A stretch of DNA of 64,000 nucleotides from Providencia manganoxydans (GCF_016618195.1 NZ_CP067099.1:3162001-3226000); one strand, 5' to 3'; positions 49,909 through 60,436 are shown, counted from the first letter of the stretch. Numbers and translations are program-made. The notes: generated from the sequence alone by a model not told the origin.

Positions 49909-50541
49909 TTATTGAGTTTGATATTTAATGAGTGCCGCTTTTAATGCTGCGATATCTGAACCACACAAATAAGGTTTTAAGGCAGTGAACTGCTCTTCTG
50001 GCCAATCATAGATTTTCATCTCAAGCAGATCAGTAATAATACCCGTCGAGAAACGTTGACCAATTGGTTTTGCAGGATTACCGCCTACAATAGTATATGG
50101 CTCTACATCTTTAACCACCACACTATTGGCCGCGATCACGGCTCCCTCACCAATATGGATACCTGGCATGATCATCGCTCGCATACCAATCCAAACGCCA
50201 TCGCTAATCACTGTATCGCCTTTACCGATATAAGCGTCTTCAATATGTTCAAGAAAAGGATATAAACAAAACCAATCTATTCGATGAGTGTGGTTTCCCC
50301 CCATCAAAATCACGGTTTCACCTGCAATGCACACATAATCGCCAATATACAGTTGATCGACATCCCAAGCTAACTGCCAATCGCGGCTGCCTTCATCTCC
50401 AACCAAATAACGCACAACCGACTGCTCAAATCCATTATCCCAACAGTCGCTGTAATAGCTATGCTGCCCTTTAATATGGATATTTGGGTTCTGTACAACT
50501 TCATGAAGTAATTGGTATTTTGACCAATGTTTTTGATTCAT
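49909..50541 (-). CDS. CatB-type (xenobiotic) O-acetyltransferase
   Basis: The 210-residue protein is a left-handed beta-helix acetyltransferase of the CatB/VAT class. It shows the hexapeptide repeats VWIGMRAMIMPGIHIGEGAV, the acceptor loop with the catalytic His in GGNHTHRIDW, and IVGGNPAKPIGQRF. Members of this class acetylate chloramphenicol or streptogramins; the chromosomal substrate cannot be read off. I start at the ATG 50541 (MNQKHWSKYQLL); the frame extends to 50574 without support. It follows an exporter gene on the same strand, 114 bases away. Confidence 0.85.
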   Translation of the reverse strand: MNQKHWSKYQLLHEVVQNPNIHIKGQHSYYSDCWDNGFEQSVVRYLVGDEGSRDWQLAWDVDQLYIGDYVCIAGETVILMGGNHTHRIDWFCLYPFLEHIEDAYIGKGDTVISDGVWIGMRAMIMPGIHIGEGAVIAANSVVVKDVEPYTIVGGNPAKPIGQRFSTGIITDLLEMKIYDWPEEQFTALKPYLCGSDIAALKAALIKYQTQ

Positions 50542-50655
50542 GGTAACAATCCTGATTAGATAAGTTATTACCATAGAACGCTGTCTATGGTGATGTATTC
50601 GCGCTCAACAACACATCACCTTTAGCCACTCGAGGCTGCTTTAATAACGGGTTTA

Positions 50656-51849
50656 TCATTTATTAACCTCAGTCTGTGTTGCTAGTTTTAAGCTAGTATT
50701 TCTTGCTTTGAGTGCAATCACACAGCCTAATAGCATCAAAGCCGCCAATGCCCATTTCGCAGGCAACATCGAGTAAATTGCTAACAAACTCAATGCAGCA
50801 CCTACCGCCATTTGAATAAAGCCAACTAACGCAGAAGCCGTTCCCGCTTCCTTTTCAAAAGGCTCTAAAGCATAACTCGTCGCTGTTCCCATCATAAATG
50901 CTAAGCCAGTACAGGCGCAGGCGACAGGCAACATATAAGCTAACCAGTGATTTTGCAATGAAGCAGGCAATAAGGTTAAACCGAATAATAGCCCTAAGCA
51001 CCCCACAGCCATAAAAATACTACCTGCTTTTAAGCAGTTCGGACGACCAATCTTCGGAATATAATAATTCGCAACATAGCTTGCGAACATGATCCAAAAG
51101 CCATTTGCCCCAAATGCTAAAGAAAACTGTAACGGCGAGAGACCTGAATCCCCCATTAACACAACTGGAGAGAAAGAAACATACGTCAATACCATTCCCA
51201 TACTGCCTGCATTAACCAATGCAAATATCATGAAGTTTTTATGGCGTAAAATATGCAGATAATGATTCAGTTGTAGCTTTTTAACGCCCTTTAAACTTTC
51301 AGGACGTGTTTCGGGTAAAAACGCGATCACTAGCACTAAAATCACTAACGCATACAGGGCTAAGAACCAAAAAGGTGCTCGCCACCCCCAATATTCCGCC
51401 AGAAAGCCCCCCAAAAGCGGCGCTAGTGCAGGGACAATGTTCAACGTGCCGTTTAAAAAACCAAATGCACGAGCCGCTTCAGTGCCATTTAATCGGTCTC
51501 GTACGCCACTAAAAGCCACCACGCCAGTACAGCAAACAGCAATCCCTTGCAGCACTCTTGCCGCAATAAAAATTTCTGCCGTCGTTGATAACGCAGCCAC
51601 AGAGGAGCCTATGATATAAATAAAAATACCAATAATGGCGATAGGCTTACGACCATAGCGATCAATCAATGGTCCTGAGATTAGCTGCCCTAACCCAAAA
51701 ATGAGAATAAACAGCGCAATGGTTGACTGGATCAGTGACTCAGGAGACCCTAATGCAATGGCAATTGCAGGGATCGTCGGTAAGTACAAATCGATCGCTA
51801 ATGGGCTAAGGAGTACCAACAACAGTAAGAGAACAAGAAATTTCCGCAT
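50656..51849 (-). CDS. Bcr/CflA-family multidrug efflux MFS transporter
   Basis: The 397-residue inner-membrane protein has 12 hydrophobic segments. The drug:proton antiporter motifs are SPLAIDLYLPTIPAIA in helix 1, FGLGQLISGPLIDRYGRKP in loop 2-3 (motif A) and RVLQGIAVCCTGVV in helix 4. Bcr and CflA proteins export bicyclomycin, chloramphenicol and related drugs. I chose the ATG at 51849 (MRKFLVLLLLLVL), as the upstream extension of 51 residues has no family counterpart. It is next to a CatB-type acetyltransferase on the same strand. Confidence 0.88.
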   Translation of the reverse strand: MRKFLVLLLLLVLLSPLAIDLYLPTIPAIAIALGSPESLIQSTIALFILIFGLGQLISGPLIDRYGRKPIAIIGIFIYIIGSSVAALSTTAEIFIAARVLQGIAVCCTGVVAFSGVRDRLNGTEAARAFGFLNGTLNIVPALAPLLGGFLAEYWGWRAPFWFLALYALVILVLVIAFLPETRPESLKGVKKLQLNHYLHILRHKNFMIFALVNAGSMGMVLTYVSFSPVVLMGDSGLSPLQFSLAFGANGFWIMFASYVANYYIPKIGRPNCLKAGSIFMAVGCLGLLFGLTLLPASLQNHWLAYMLPVACACTGLAFMMGTATSYALEPFEKEAGTASALVGFIQMAVGAALSLLAIYSMLPAKWALAALMLLGCVIALKARNTSLKLATQTEVNK

Positions 51850-52091
51850 AAAATAAAGTATTAGATTAATAAGCATCAAAGAATAAGTTAGGAAGCAGCG
51901 CAGCTGATGCCCTACTGCAATAAAAAGCCGACTGATGATTCTATCAAGATTATCAATCAAAGCCACAACAAGATAAATATTTCCTCTATTGAATGAGCAC
52001 AATTCATATACAAGTATTATTGAATAAAGATTTAATTAATATTGCATAGTTCTATTCAATATCTTTGTCACCCAAAATGATAAAAATATGA

Positions 52092-52144
52092 TTACTGGCG
52101 TTATAGATCATTGCTATGACATCACATTTGTTAATCGCCAGTAA
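52092..52144 (+). repeat. Inverted repeat in the LPMO upstream region
   Basis: TTACTGGCG (52092-52100) and CGCCAGTAA (52136-52144) are complementary across 35 bases, ending 35 bases before the LPMO start. The 330-base gap between the exporter and the LPMO gene is otherwise A+T-rich and without a gene. It may fold in the mRNA leader or be an operator. Confidence 0.45.
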
Positions 52145-52179
52145 GTAATCTTCTTTTTATCTTTTCATTCGAGGTTATT

Positions 52180-52812
52180 ATGAGATATCTAATTGCATCA
52201 TCAATATACGCTAGTGTGTTAGGAGTACTATTCGCCGTCTCTTCATTTCAGGTTAACGCTCATGGCTATGTCAGAGTACCGCAAAGCCGCTCATATCAAT
52301 GTAGTTATAATGATGATTTTAATAAAGGTCAAAAAACCCCCACCAATTTTAACTGTGGACTCGGTGCTGAATATGAACCACAAAGTATTGAAGTCCATAA
52401 CGGTTTTCCTGAATTTGGTCCTCCCGATGGAAAAATAGCCAGTGGAGGGATAGAACGTTTTCTTCCCTTAGATGAACAAAGCCCCACACGTTGGAACAAA
52501 ATTGATATGAAAACAGGTAATAATACTTTTACTTGGTTTCTGACTATGCAGCACTCAACCACTAATTGGCGCTTCTTTATTACTAAAAATGGTTGGGATC
52601 AATCTGCACCATTAACTCGCGCGACCTTTGATCTAACCCCATTTTGTCAACGGAATGACTATGGTGCCATACCACCTTTAAAAACTGATATACCGTTTAG
52701 TTGTAAGATACCTGAGGATCATGAGGGCTACCATGTCATCTTAGCCACATGGGATATAGCAGATACACAAAATGCATTTTATCAAGTGATTGATGTTAAC
52801 TTGAGTAAATAA
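52180..52812 (+). CDS. Secreted AA10 lytic polysaccharide monooxygenase (chitin-binding protein)
   Basis: This copper monooxygenase cleaves chitin or cellulose oxidatively outside the cell. The 210-residue precursor has a signal peptide (cleavage after VNA at residue 27), leaving the copper-binding His28 at the mature N-terminus ([10 protein letters not shown]). The second His of the histidine brace is His125 in [14 protein letters not shown] and the axial Phe200 is in NAFYQVIDV. Cysteines at 41, 59, 156 and 175 can form disulfides. It is a single-domain protein without a carbohydrate-binding module. The gene stands alone between an exporter and gnd. In animal-associated enterobacteria such proteins also act in host adhesion. 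Confidence 0.92.
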   Translation: MRYLIASSIYASVLGVLFAVSSFQVNAHGYVRVPQSRSYQCSYNDDFNKGQKTPTNFNCGLGAEYEPQSIEVHNGFPEFGPPDGKIASGGIERFLPLDEQSPTRWNKIDMKTGNNTFTWFLTMQHSTTNWRFFITKNGWDQSAPLTRATFDLTPFCQRNDYGAIPPLKTDIPFSCKIPEDHEGYHVILATWDIADTQNAFYQVIDVNLSK

Positions 52813-52845
52813 TGTTTAATAAAAAAATGAATACCTTAAATAAAT

Positions 52846-52871
52846 AAGAGCCTTAGAAAACTAAGGCTCTT
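52846..52871. terminator. Hairpin between LPMO gene and gnd
   Basis: AAGAGCCTTAG and CTAAGGCTCTT form an 11-bp stem with an AAAA loop between the two convergent genes. The flanks are A+T-rich, so it can work in both directions. Confidence 0.75.
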
Positions 52872-52903
52872 ATCAATATTTAATTAATCATCAATACTCG
52901 CGA

Positions 52904-54310
52904 TTATTCCATCCATTCAGTGTGGAATACGCCTTCTTTATCGGTACGCTTATAAGTGTGAGCTCCAAAATAGTCACGCTGCGCTTGGATCAAGTTGGCA
53001 GGCAATACCGCCGCACGATAGCTATCATAATAAGAAATCGCTGCAGAGAAGGTTGGTGTAGGAATGCCGTTTTGTACGCCATAACACACAACATCACGCA
53101 GAGCTTGCTGATATTCATCAGCGATTTGCTTAAAGTATGGCGCTAACAATAGGTTAGCAATTTGCGCGTTATCGTTGTATGCATCAGTGATTTTTTGCAG
53201 GAACTGCGCACGAATAATACAACCCGCACGGAAGATTTTAGCAATCTCACCATAGTTCAGATCCCAATTGTATTCATCTGAAGCCGCTTTCAACTGTTGG
53301 AAGCCTTGTGCGTAAGAAACAATTTTACCTAAATACAGAGCACGACGAACCTTCTCAATAAATTGTTTTTTATCACCTTCAACTGGTTTTAGGACTGGCC
53401 CCGTTAGAACTTTAGATGCTGCAACACGTTGGTCTTTCAGGAAAGAGATATAACGTGCAAATACAGATTCAGTGATTAACGTAACAGGAATACCTAGATC
53501 CAATGAACTTTGGCTGGTCCACTTACCGGTACCTTTGTTCGCTGCTTCATCTAAAATCACATCAACCAAATATTTTCCATCTTCATCTTTTTTCTTGAAG
53601 ATATCAGCGGTGATTTCGATCAGGTAGCTGCTAAGTTCACCTTGGTTCCAATCAGCAAAAATCTCTGCTAATTCTTCATTACTTAGATTTAATGAGCCTT
53701 TCAGTAATGAATACGCTTCAGCGATCAACTGCATGTCACCGTATTCGATACCATTGTGAACCATTTTCACATAGTGACCAGCTCCATCTGGACCGATATA
53801 CGTTACGCAAGGTTCGCCTTCGGCTTTAGCGGCAATTTCTTTCAAAATTGGCGCAACTAATTCGTAAGCTTCTTTTTGACCACCTGGCATAATAGATGGG
53901 CCTTTTAGAGCGCCTTCTTCACCACCTGAAACACCTGTACCGATAAAGTTGAAGCCTTGCTCAGACAATTCACGGTTACGACGGATAGTGTCTTTATACA
54001 GGGTGTTACCGCCATCAATCAGGATATCACCTTTATCGAGATGCGGAGTTAATGCAGCAATCGTCTTATCCGTTGCTTCACCCGCTTTCACCATCAGCAG
54101 GATACGGCGTGGTTTTTCCAGAGAGTCGACAAACTCTTCAATCGTGTAGCTGGGAACTAATTTTTTCCCTGGATTTTCGGCAATAACTTCATCCGTTTTA
54201 TCTTTTGAACGGTTGAAAATAGAGACTGAATAACCACGGCTTTCAATATTAAGCGCTAGGTTACGCCCCATGACAGCCATACCGACAACGCCAATCTGTT
54301 GCTTTGACAT
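52904..54310 (-). CDS. gnd: 6-phosphogluconate dehydrogenase, decarboxylating
   Basis: Gnd is the pentose-phosphate enzyme making ribulose-5-phosphate, NADPH and CO2. The 468-residue product starts [20 protein letters not shown] (NADP Rossmann motif), with [30 protein letters not shown] and [13 protein letters not shown] (catalytic Lys and Glu). The C-terminal part contains [13 protein letters not shown]. In E. coli gnd adjoins the O-antigen cluster downstream of his. Here only five genes separate hisI from gnd, and none belongs to O-antigen synthesis. Confidence 0.98.
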   Translation of the reverse strand: MSKQQIGVVGMAVMGRNLALNIESRGYSVSIFNRSKDKTDEVIAENPGKKLVPSYTIEEFVDSLEKPRRILLMVKAGEATDKTIAALTPHLDKGDILIDGGNTLYKDTIRRNRELSEQGFNFIGTGVSGGEEGALKGPSIMPGGQKEAYELVAPILKEIAAKAEGEPCVTYIGPDGAGHYVKMVHNGIEYGDMQLIAEAYSLLKGSLNLSNEELAEIFADWNQGELSSYLIEITADIFKKKDEDGKYLVDVILDEAANKGTGKWTSQSSLDLGIPVTLITESVFARYISFLKDQRVAASKVLTGPVLKPVEGDKKQFIEKVRRALYLGKIVSYAQGFQQLKAASDEYNWDLNYGEIAKIFRAGCIIRAQFLQKITDAYNDNAQIANLLLAPYFKQIADEYQQALRDVVCYGVQNGIPTPTFSAAISYYDSYRAAVLPANLIQAQRDYFGAHTYKRTDKEGVFHTEWME

Positions 54311-54554
54311 GAAAAACTCCTGTCTGATTAAGACCTACGCCAGCAATCTGATTGCTGACAATTCTGTTAACAGGATCACATGTTAACTCAGGTTTGTTCC
54401 GCTGGGTAGTTATTGATGCAATCGTTGGCGCAAACGGAACATAATTTATAGATTATCGTCTCATAAGCGTGAATTCTTATTGATATTTGCGACAACAAAC
54501 CGCATTATTCATCAGTCGGCATAAGCCGTCATATTAGAAGGTAAAACAAACTGT

Positions 54555-56126
54555 ATGGAATGGATCGCAGATCCTTCGATTTGGGCGGGGCTTGCCACCC
54601 TAATCGTTCTAGAAATCGTTCTTGGTATTGATAACCTCGTTTTTATCGCCATTTTGGCCGATAAGCTACCGCAAAAGCTGCGTGACCGCGCCCGCGTAAC
54701 GGGTCTAATGCTCGCACTGGTTATGCGCGTTGTTTTACTCTTTAGCTTGTCTTGGCTCATTACACTCACCAAGCCATTAATTACACTCTTTGATCACCCA
54801 TTTAGCGCCCGAGATCTCATCATGCTAATCGGGGGGTTATTTTTGCTGTTTAAAGCCACAATGGAGCTAAATGAGCGGCTAGAGGGGGCTGATGAACACA
54901 CCAATAGCCAACGAAAAACATCGAATTTCTGGGCTGTGGTTGCACAAATTATCGTCCTAGATGCGGTATTCTCACTGGATTCAGTGATTACTGCCGTCGG
55001 TATGGTTGACCATATTGGCGTCATGGTAGCAGCCGTCACCATTGCAATGGCATTGATGATATGGGCAAGTAAACCATTAACAAGCTTTGTTAATAATCAC
55101 CCAACTATCGTTATTTTGTGCCTTAGCTTCTTACTGATGATAGGCTTTAGTTTAGTGGCAGAAGGCTTTGGTTACGCTATACCGAAAGGCTACCTGTACG
55201 CAGCGATTGGTTTCTCTATCATGATTGAGGTTTTGAACCAATTTGCTCAGTTCAATCGCCGTAAATTCTTAAAAGGCAGTCGTCCGCTACGTGAACGCAC
55301 TGCTGAAGCTGTATTACGTATTTTAAGTGGTAAACATGAAACCGCTGAGTTAGATGCGCGCACATCAGACTTAATTGCTGATAATCAATCTGTATTTGAC
55401 CCACAAGAACGCCAAATGATTGCACGTGTTTTGGGGATGGCACAACGTAACGTGGAAAGCATCATGACTTCTCGTCACGATGTGGAGTATTTAGACATCA
55501 ATAAATCTGCCAGTGATTTATTACAGTTGATGGAAAAAAATCCGCATTCGCGCTTTGTGGTCATTGATGAAACCATTAATGATGAGCCAGTAGGTGTTGT
55601 TCATGTTCTTGATTTAGTGAAACAACAGTTAAGCGGACAGCCATTGAATTTACGTGCGCTGATTTCTCAGCCGCTTATCTTCCCTGAAGGGTTATCACTG
55701 TTAAAAGCGCTTGAACAGTTCCGTAAGGCACAAACTCACTTCGCATTTGTGGTTGATGAGTTTGGTACAGTTGAGGGCGTAGTAACGCTAACCGACGTAA
55801 TGGAAACCATCGCAGGTAACCTGCCTGAAGGGGCGGAAGACAATGACTCACGCCACGATATTCAAAAATTGGAAGATGGCAATTGGGTTGCCAATGGCTT
55901 TATGCCGTTAGAAGACCTTATTTTGTTTGTGCCCATTCACTTAGAAGATAAACGTGAATATGAAACGATTGCGGGCCTATTGATGGAACACCTTCAGCGT
56001 ATCCCTGAAGAAGGTGAAAAAATTGAAATCAATGGCTGCATTTTCCAAGCGTTGGAAGTTAATAGTCACCGTATTAGTAAAGTACTGATTATTCCACCGA
56101 AAAGACATGCCGATGATGAAGAGTAA
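54555..56126 (+). CDS. yoaE: TerC/CBS/CorC-domain membrane protein YoaE
   Basis: The 523-residue product has an N-terminal TerC-type membrane domain (about 1-240, seven helices, with [18 protein letters not shown] and [19 protein letters not shown] carrying the conserved Asp residues). A CBS pair follows (about 300-430, [32 protein letters not shown]), and last comes a CorC_HlyC domain (about 440-515). E. coli YoaE and its paralogue YegH have this layout; metal-ion export is proposed for TerC proteins. YegH precedes asmA in E. coli, so by position this could also be called yegH. Confidence 0.9.
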   Translation: MEWIADPSIWAGLATLIVLEIVLGIDNLVFIAILADKLPQKLRDRARVTGLMLALVMRVVLLFSLSWLITLTKPLITLFDHPFSARDLIMLIGGLFLLFKATMELNERLEGADEHTNSQRKTSNFWAVVAQIIVLDAVFSLDSVITAVGMVDHIGVMVAAVTIAMALMIWASKPLTSFVNNHPTIVILCLSFLLMIGFSLVAEGFGYAIPKGYLYAAIGFSIMIEVLNQFAQFNRRKFLKGSRPLRERTAEAVLRILSGKHETAELDARTSDLIADNQSVFDPQERQMIARVLGMAQRNVESIMTSRHDVEYLDINKSASDLLQLMEKNPHSRFVVIDETINDEPVGVVHVLDLVKQQLSGQPLNLRALISQPLIFPEGLSLLKALEQFRKAQTHFAFVVDEFGTVEGVVTLTDVMETIAGNLPEGAEDNDSRHDIQKLEDGNWVANGFMPLEDLILFVPIHLEDKREYETIAGLLMEHLQRIPEEGEKIEINGCIFQALEVNSHRISKVLIIPPKRHADDEE

Positions 56127-56157
56127 TCATTGTTGATAGTATGTTCATGCCAAACAC

Positions 56158-56187
56158 AATACCGGCCGATTGGCCGGTATTTTTTTG
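56158..56187. terminator. Terminator after yoaE
   Basis: AATACCGGCC and GGCCGGTATT form a perfect 10-bp stem with a 4-base loop, then TTTTTG. It lies 31 bases after the stop. Confidence 0.92.
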
Positions 56188-56321
56188 TTGTTTTTTCGTC
56201 AATCAATATTTGTCGATAAAATACCCAGCTAACATTGATAATCTTAAGGCGTTTTTTGCAAGAGTTTACTATTGAGATGTTCAATAATTTGAGCAACTTA
56301 ATAATATTACTCGAGGTTAGA

Positions 56322-56885
56322 ATGACTACTTCTATTTCAGATCACAATAAATTAGCAATTTATAGCAGCCAGTTAGGCCAAATATCAAAAAAAAATACAG
56401 AAGAAACTAAAGCATCAATTGTAAATTCAATAAATAATGCTAGTAATTCACCAATAGAAAAACCTCAAGTAGAAGCAGCTAAACAAGGAAAGGCTCATAC
56501 AGGTGATCTTAAACAATTAAATGATAATATCAAAACATTAAAAAATTTAGTGAGCGAATATCAAAGCAATGATAAGTCATTGCCATTAGGCTGGGGTACT
56601 GAAAAAAAAGGCCGCTTAGAAAAAATACAAAAAAACATAAGTAATATATTAAAAGATATAGATAATTATGCGCTTCGGATTGCAGGAAATGAAACAAAAG
56701 CACAAGCTCGTAAAGCAAAACAACTTAGCAGTGACATAAGTACTACAAAGACGTTACTCAGCTCAATAGGCGAGATAGACAGTAAAGCAAAATTGGGTCA
56801 ACAAATTTCGAATAATGAGCAAAAATCTCGGACAGAACAGTATGAGAGTAAACAACTCCAAAAATTATTAGGGCGTACTCAATAA
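56322..56885 (+). CDS. Hypothetical protein, 187 aa, helical
   Basis: I do not recognise this protein. From the ATG at 56322 (MTTSISDHNKLAIYSSQ) it is polar and mostly helical, rich in Lys, Gln, Ser and Asn, with a short break at NDKSLPLGWGTEKKG (about 91-105). It has no signal peptide, no membrane segment and no cysteine. TCGAGG lies about 8 bases before the start; the frame is open 29 codons further upstream but without a ribosome site. The gene is A+T-rich and inserted between yoaE and asmA, which are neighbours in E. coli (there yegH-asmA). The Ser/Thr/Asn-rich N-terminus is compatible with, but does not prove, type III secretion. Confidence 0.6.
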   Translation: MTTSISDHNKLAIYSSQLGQISKKNTEETKASIVNSINNASNSPIEKPQVEAAKQGKAHTGDLKQLNDNIKTLKNLVSEYQSNDKSLPLGWGTEKKGRLEKIQKNISNILKDIDNYALRIAGNETKAQARKAKQLSSDISTTKTLLSSIGEIDSKAKLGQQISNNEQKSRTEQYESKQLQKLLGRTQ

Positions 56886-56935
56886 TATTAGCTTAATCCA
56901 CACTCTGTTCACATATCAGAGTGTGGATACAATCA

Positions 56936-58789
56936 TCAAAGCGCATTCAACAAATCACTTAGCCCTTGCTTTTCTTCTTTCTTCAAAAAGTTACCAATCG
57001 CCTCTTTAGCTTGGCTTCTTAACTCATTACGCAATAGCTTTTCAACATTGAGTTGATATTGCAGATTATTCCACCCGCCGTAAATACGTAACGGAATAGT
57101 CATCGCTTGTAATTGCTGGATAAAACGAGAATCACCGCCCCACCCTTGAGTAATCTGTACACCTAAATTAACATCTAGACTTTCAGCCGGCACATTAGCC
57201 CAACCTTGCCCAGTAATTGAAATCAACGGTGAGGTGGCTTGCATCGAAGCAATATTAATAATGCCTTTATTTAAACGGCCATTAACCGTGAACAATTCAA
57301 CTTCTGTATAATTACCGGTATTCACTGGCGCATTAATTTTATTGGTCACTCGTGAAATAGACTGCTGGATCAGTAACGGAATATTAAGCCCAGCCAATCG
57401 CGCATTGCGTAGACTAAAATTAATCGGCCCTTGCCATAAATTTTTCACGGCATAATCATCATAACCGGGTCCAGACAAATCTGCGTTAATGGTAACAATA
57501 CCGCTGAGCTTCTCAGGCATATTAAAGGCTTTTAATAATGGCGTAAGATCGATATTTTGAATATTAGGTTTTGCGGTGAGTTGTGCTGGCACATTGGTAT
57601 AATCAATAGTGACTGGCAGTGAAAACTGCCCGCTAAATGCCTTACCTTCAAACTGCGAAATCACCAATTGAGGCGCTTGATTTTGCGCTACAAATTTGAC
57701 GGCATTGACTGCCATACCACGATATACCAAATTATCAATATTCAAATTAATATTGGCAGTAAAGGATTTTAAATTCGACAAATCATATTTTTGCGTTTGC
57801 TTACCAGATATAACTGGTTTCACACCAACCCTAACTGAATTCTCTGTTTCATTGGCGCTATTATTACTGGTATTTTCATTGGAATGCGGCGTACCTAATA
57901 GCTTATCAAGGTTCAGCATAGTTGAAGAAAGCTGTACATTCACATCAGGGATATTCCCTAACTTGGCATTAATCTTACCCGTTAGTTCGCTATCATTGGC
58001 TTTAATAATAATATTAGTTAAGTTTGCTGTTGCAATATCATCTTTAAGATAAGCAAAATCAGCAGTAAATTGCCCCGTGACACCCCCTTCAGGCAAGTCA
58101 ACGCCAGTAAAGGTATAGTCAAATTGGCTTAATTGCCCACTAATTTGATGCGATAATTGAGAAAGATCTAACTCAGCTTGTGCATCAAAGCGGAGCTCTT
58201 GCTGATTTTTATTTAAATTACCGCTAAATTTAGCTTTGATTTTACGCTCATCACTTTTTTTCAGTGAAAGATCAATATTGCGTAAATTGTATTCATCGTT
58301 TTTGGTTTTCCAGATCACCAAACTATTCGATACTTCAACTTGATTAATATCGAGCAACCATTGGCTTTTTTCTGTAGAGCTTGGAGTGCGCTGATGACCT
58401 TCAGGTGCGATAGGTGAATTGGTACTAATTTGTGGTTCGCTTTCAGGCGTTTGACGAATAACTGCGCCATCTAAAACAATTTGCTCTACAGATAGGCGGT
58501 GAGAAAGCAAGGGCCATAATTCCACATCGAGACGCATATTTTCCGCGCTCAATACGGGCTGGCTCGCATTTGGAGCGGTTACCGAGACAGGACCTGTAAT
58601 AATGCTTAATGTCGGCCAAACATGCCAACGCATATCACCTTTGAAATCGAGCTGATAGCCGCTCTTTTTCTCCACTTTTTCGACCAAATATTGCCTGAAG
58701 TCATTTGGATTAACGAGCATCACTAATGCGGTTAACCCTACAACAACCACAACCAACAAAATGACCAGTGTCGTCAGAAACCGTTTCAT
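56936..58789 (-). CDS. asmA: Outer-membrane assembly protein AsmA
   Basis: AsmA is an inner-membrane-anchored periplasmic protein of the bridge-like lipid transport group; in E. coli it influences outer-membrane protein assembly and lipid traffic. The 617-residue product equals E. coli AsmA in length. It begins MKRFLTTLVILLVVVVVGL (membrane anchor, residues 4-24) and continues VNPNDFRQYLVEKVEKKSGY. The long beta-rich body ends in the conserved IYGGWNNLQYQLNVEKLL. The start at 58789 was chosen by this match; 12 further codons upstream are in frame. Confidence 0.95.
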   Translation of the reverse strand: MKRFLTTLVILLVVVVVGLTALVMLVNPNDFRQYLVEKVEKKSGYQLDFKGDMRWHVWPTLSIITGPVSVTAPNASQPVLSAENMRLDVELWPLLSHRLSVEQIVLDGAVIRQTPESEPQISTNSPIAPEGHQRTPSSTEKSQWLLDINQVEVSNSLVIWKTKNDEYNLRNIDLSLKKSDERKIKAKFSGNLNKNQQELRFDAQAELDLSQLSHQISGQLSQFDYTFTGVDLPEGGVTGQFTADFAYLKDDIATANLTNIIIKANDSELTGKINAKLGNIPDVNVQLSSTMLNLDKLLGTPHSNENTSNNSANETENSVRVGVKPVISGKQTQKYDLSNLKSFTANINLNIDNLVYRGMAVNAVKFVAQNQAPQLVISQFEGKAFSGQFSLPVTIDYTNVPAQLTAKPNIQNIDLTPLLKAFNMPEKLSGIVTINADLSGPGYDDYAVKNLWQGPINFSLRNARLAGLNIPLLIQQSISRVTNKINAPVNTGNYTEVELFTVNGRLNKGIINIASMQATSPLISITGQGWANVPAESLDVNLGVQITQGWGGDSRFIQQLQAMTIPLRIYGGWNNLQYQLNVEKLLRNELRSQAKEAIGNFLKKEEKQGLSDLLNAL

Positions 58790-58870
58790 TCTTCCCTCAC
58801 TTAAATTATGTCTGCTACGCCACACAAAAGGCTCACACTACACCTATCCCTGCAATTTACGGAATTACCC

Positions 58871-58995
58871 TATACTCATCATACTTCAAGTTGCAGATTT
58901 TTCACTAAGGTACCAGCGACTCGAATCACTTTATTTACCCATGTTCATCGGCTAGCTTCACTTGCCGCCTATCTGCATCTTGAATGACTTAAAGT
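58871..58995. repeat. ERIC-type repeat between dcd and asmA
   Basis: Runs from TATACTCATCATACTTCAAG to CATCTTGAATGACTTAAAG, about 125 bp. It separates two co-directional genes that are close together in E. coli. Confidence 0.85.
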
Positions 58996-59022
58996 TACAT
59001 AATAGTAATTCCGTTATACTTC

Positions 59023-59604
59023 TCAGTCTTCGCTAATGCGACTACCTACCGCCCCTTGCTGATTTTTATATTTCGCATCTTGCCGACTATTATAAGGGCG
59101 ATCAGCACTACCTGATAATGGTTCAAAACTTAATGCACCAATTACCATTCCCGGACGCAGGGCTAGTGGCAATTTGCCTGAATTATAAAACTCTAACACA
59201 ATTTGCCCACACCAACCGGGATCAATTCGATGCGCTGTCACATGCACCATTAGCCCTAATCGTGCTAATGATGAACGTCCATCCAGCCACCCAACAACGT
59301 TATCAGGCAGGGTAACAGACTCAAGTGTGACTGCAAGTGCCAATTCGCCTGGGTGAAGGAAAAAAGGCTCATCATCTTTAAGAATGATTTCATCACTCAT
59401 CACGCGATCGAGTGCCGCGTTAACTTCATCTTTCGGGCCACTTAGGTCAATAAAAGCGGCGGTATGGCCTCGGAAAACACGAAACTGATTTCCTAAACGG
59501 ACATCAGCAGTAGCTCCATTGATCCTCTCAATTGGTGGACGAGGGTTAATAACTAACTTTCCTTCATCCAACCATTGAATAATATCGCGGTCACAAAGAC
59601 GCAT
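59023..59604 (-). CDS. dcd: dCTP deaminase
   Basis: Dcd converts dCTP to dUTP, the main source of dTMP in enterobacteria. The 193-residue trimeric enzyme starts [17 protein letters not shown] and shows [41 protein letters not shown] (read as [14 protein letters not shown] and HVTAHRID, with the active-site Arg, Ser and Glu region) and [14 protein letters not shown]. The ATG at 59604 matches the family start; seven upstream codons are in frame. It follows udk. Confidence 0.97.
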   Translation of the reverse strand: MRLCDRDIIQWLDEGKLVINPRPPIERINGATADVRLGNQFRVFRGHTAAFIDLSGPKDEVNAALDRVMSDEIILKDDEPFFLHPGELALAVTLESVTLPDNVVGWLDGRSSLARLGLMVHVTAHRIDPGWCGQIVLEFYNSGKLPLALRPGMVIGALSFEPLSGSADRPYNSRQDAKYKNQQGAVGSRISED

Positions 59605-59649
59605 GACAGAATCCCCCTTCATCATTTTGTCGCCTTAAAGCCCCTTGGG

Positions 59650-60294
59650 CTAGTCTTGGCAAAATTCGCCGATTTTCGCTTTCAAGATATCAATGGCTAC
59701 GCGGTTCTTACCACCACGAGGAACAATAATATCGGCGTACTGCTTCGACGGCTCAATAAATTGTAAGAACATAGGACGAACAGTTTTATTATATTGTTCA
59801 ATAACCGAGTCCAGTGTTCTACCTCTCTCATTTACATCACGTTTTATCCGACGCATCAAGCAAATATCAAGAGGAGTATCCACAAAAATTGAAAAATCCA
59901 TCTCTTCCCGTAAACGTTTATCCGTTAGCAACAAGATCCCTTCAAGAATGATGACTTTTTTAGGTCTGAAATGGATAGTGGTGTCTTTGCGGGTATGAGC
60001 AACATAGTCATATTGAGGAATTTCAACGGATTGGCCGTTTTTTAGAGCTTTGAGATGTTGGTAGAGCAGACTGTGATCCATAGAATTTGGGTGGTCATAA
60101 TTCACTTTTAACCGCTCTTCCATAGGGATATCAGCTTGGTCTTTATAATAACAATCTTCTGGTATAACACCGATATTATGATCACCGACCTTTTCCCTGA
60201 GTTCCCGATAGAGAGTACTCGCGATAAGGCTTTTTCCGGATGCAGAAGCTCCCGATATACCTACAATGGTACAGTGATGCGCTATGTCAGTCAT
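59650..60294 (-). CDS. udk: Uridine kinase
   Basis: Udk phosphorylates uridine and cytidine in pyrimidine salvage. The 214-residue product has the P-loop [18 protein letters not shown] (about residues 13-30), [11 protein letters not shown] and [13 protein letters not shown]. The lid region [21 protein letters not shown] and [18 protein letters not shown] complete the family pattern. It is the first gene of udk-dcd, as in E. coli. Confidence 0.97.
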   Translation of the reverse strand: MTDIAHHCTIVGISGASASGKSLIASTLYRELREKVGDHNIGVIPEDCYYKDQADIPMEERLKVNYDHPNSMDHSLLYQHLKALKNGQSVEIPQYDYVAHTRKDTTIHFRPKKVIILEGILLLTDKRLREEMDFSIFVDTPLDICLMRRIKRDVNERGRTLDSVIEQYNKTVRPMFLQFIEPSKQYADIIVPRGGKNRVAIDILKAKIGEFCQD

Positions 60295-60342
60295 AAAATG
60301 GTAACCTGGTTAAATAAATCTGAAATGAAATGCATAACTTCA

Positions 60343-60436
60343 TATACCCGAAATAATTCGAAGTGCAACTAAGCGACCAATGAGCGCAATCACCATGCCT
60401 CAACGCAAGGCGCTACAACTTGAAGTATGACAAGTA
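60343..60436. repeat. Shortened ERIC element upstream of udk
   Basis: TATACCCGAAATAATTCGAA and CTACAACTTGAAGTATGACA are the two ends, but the copy is only about 94 bp, so part of the core is missing. Confidence 0.75.

Noticed and set aside
50542..50574. Longer start for the CatB-type acetyltransferase
   Set aside because: The 11 extra residues are hydrophobic, lack a ribosome site and have no counterpart in the family.
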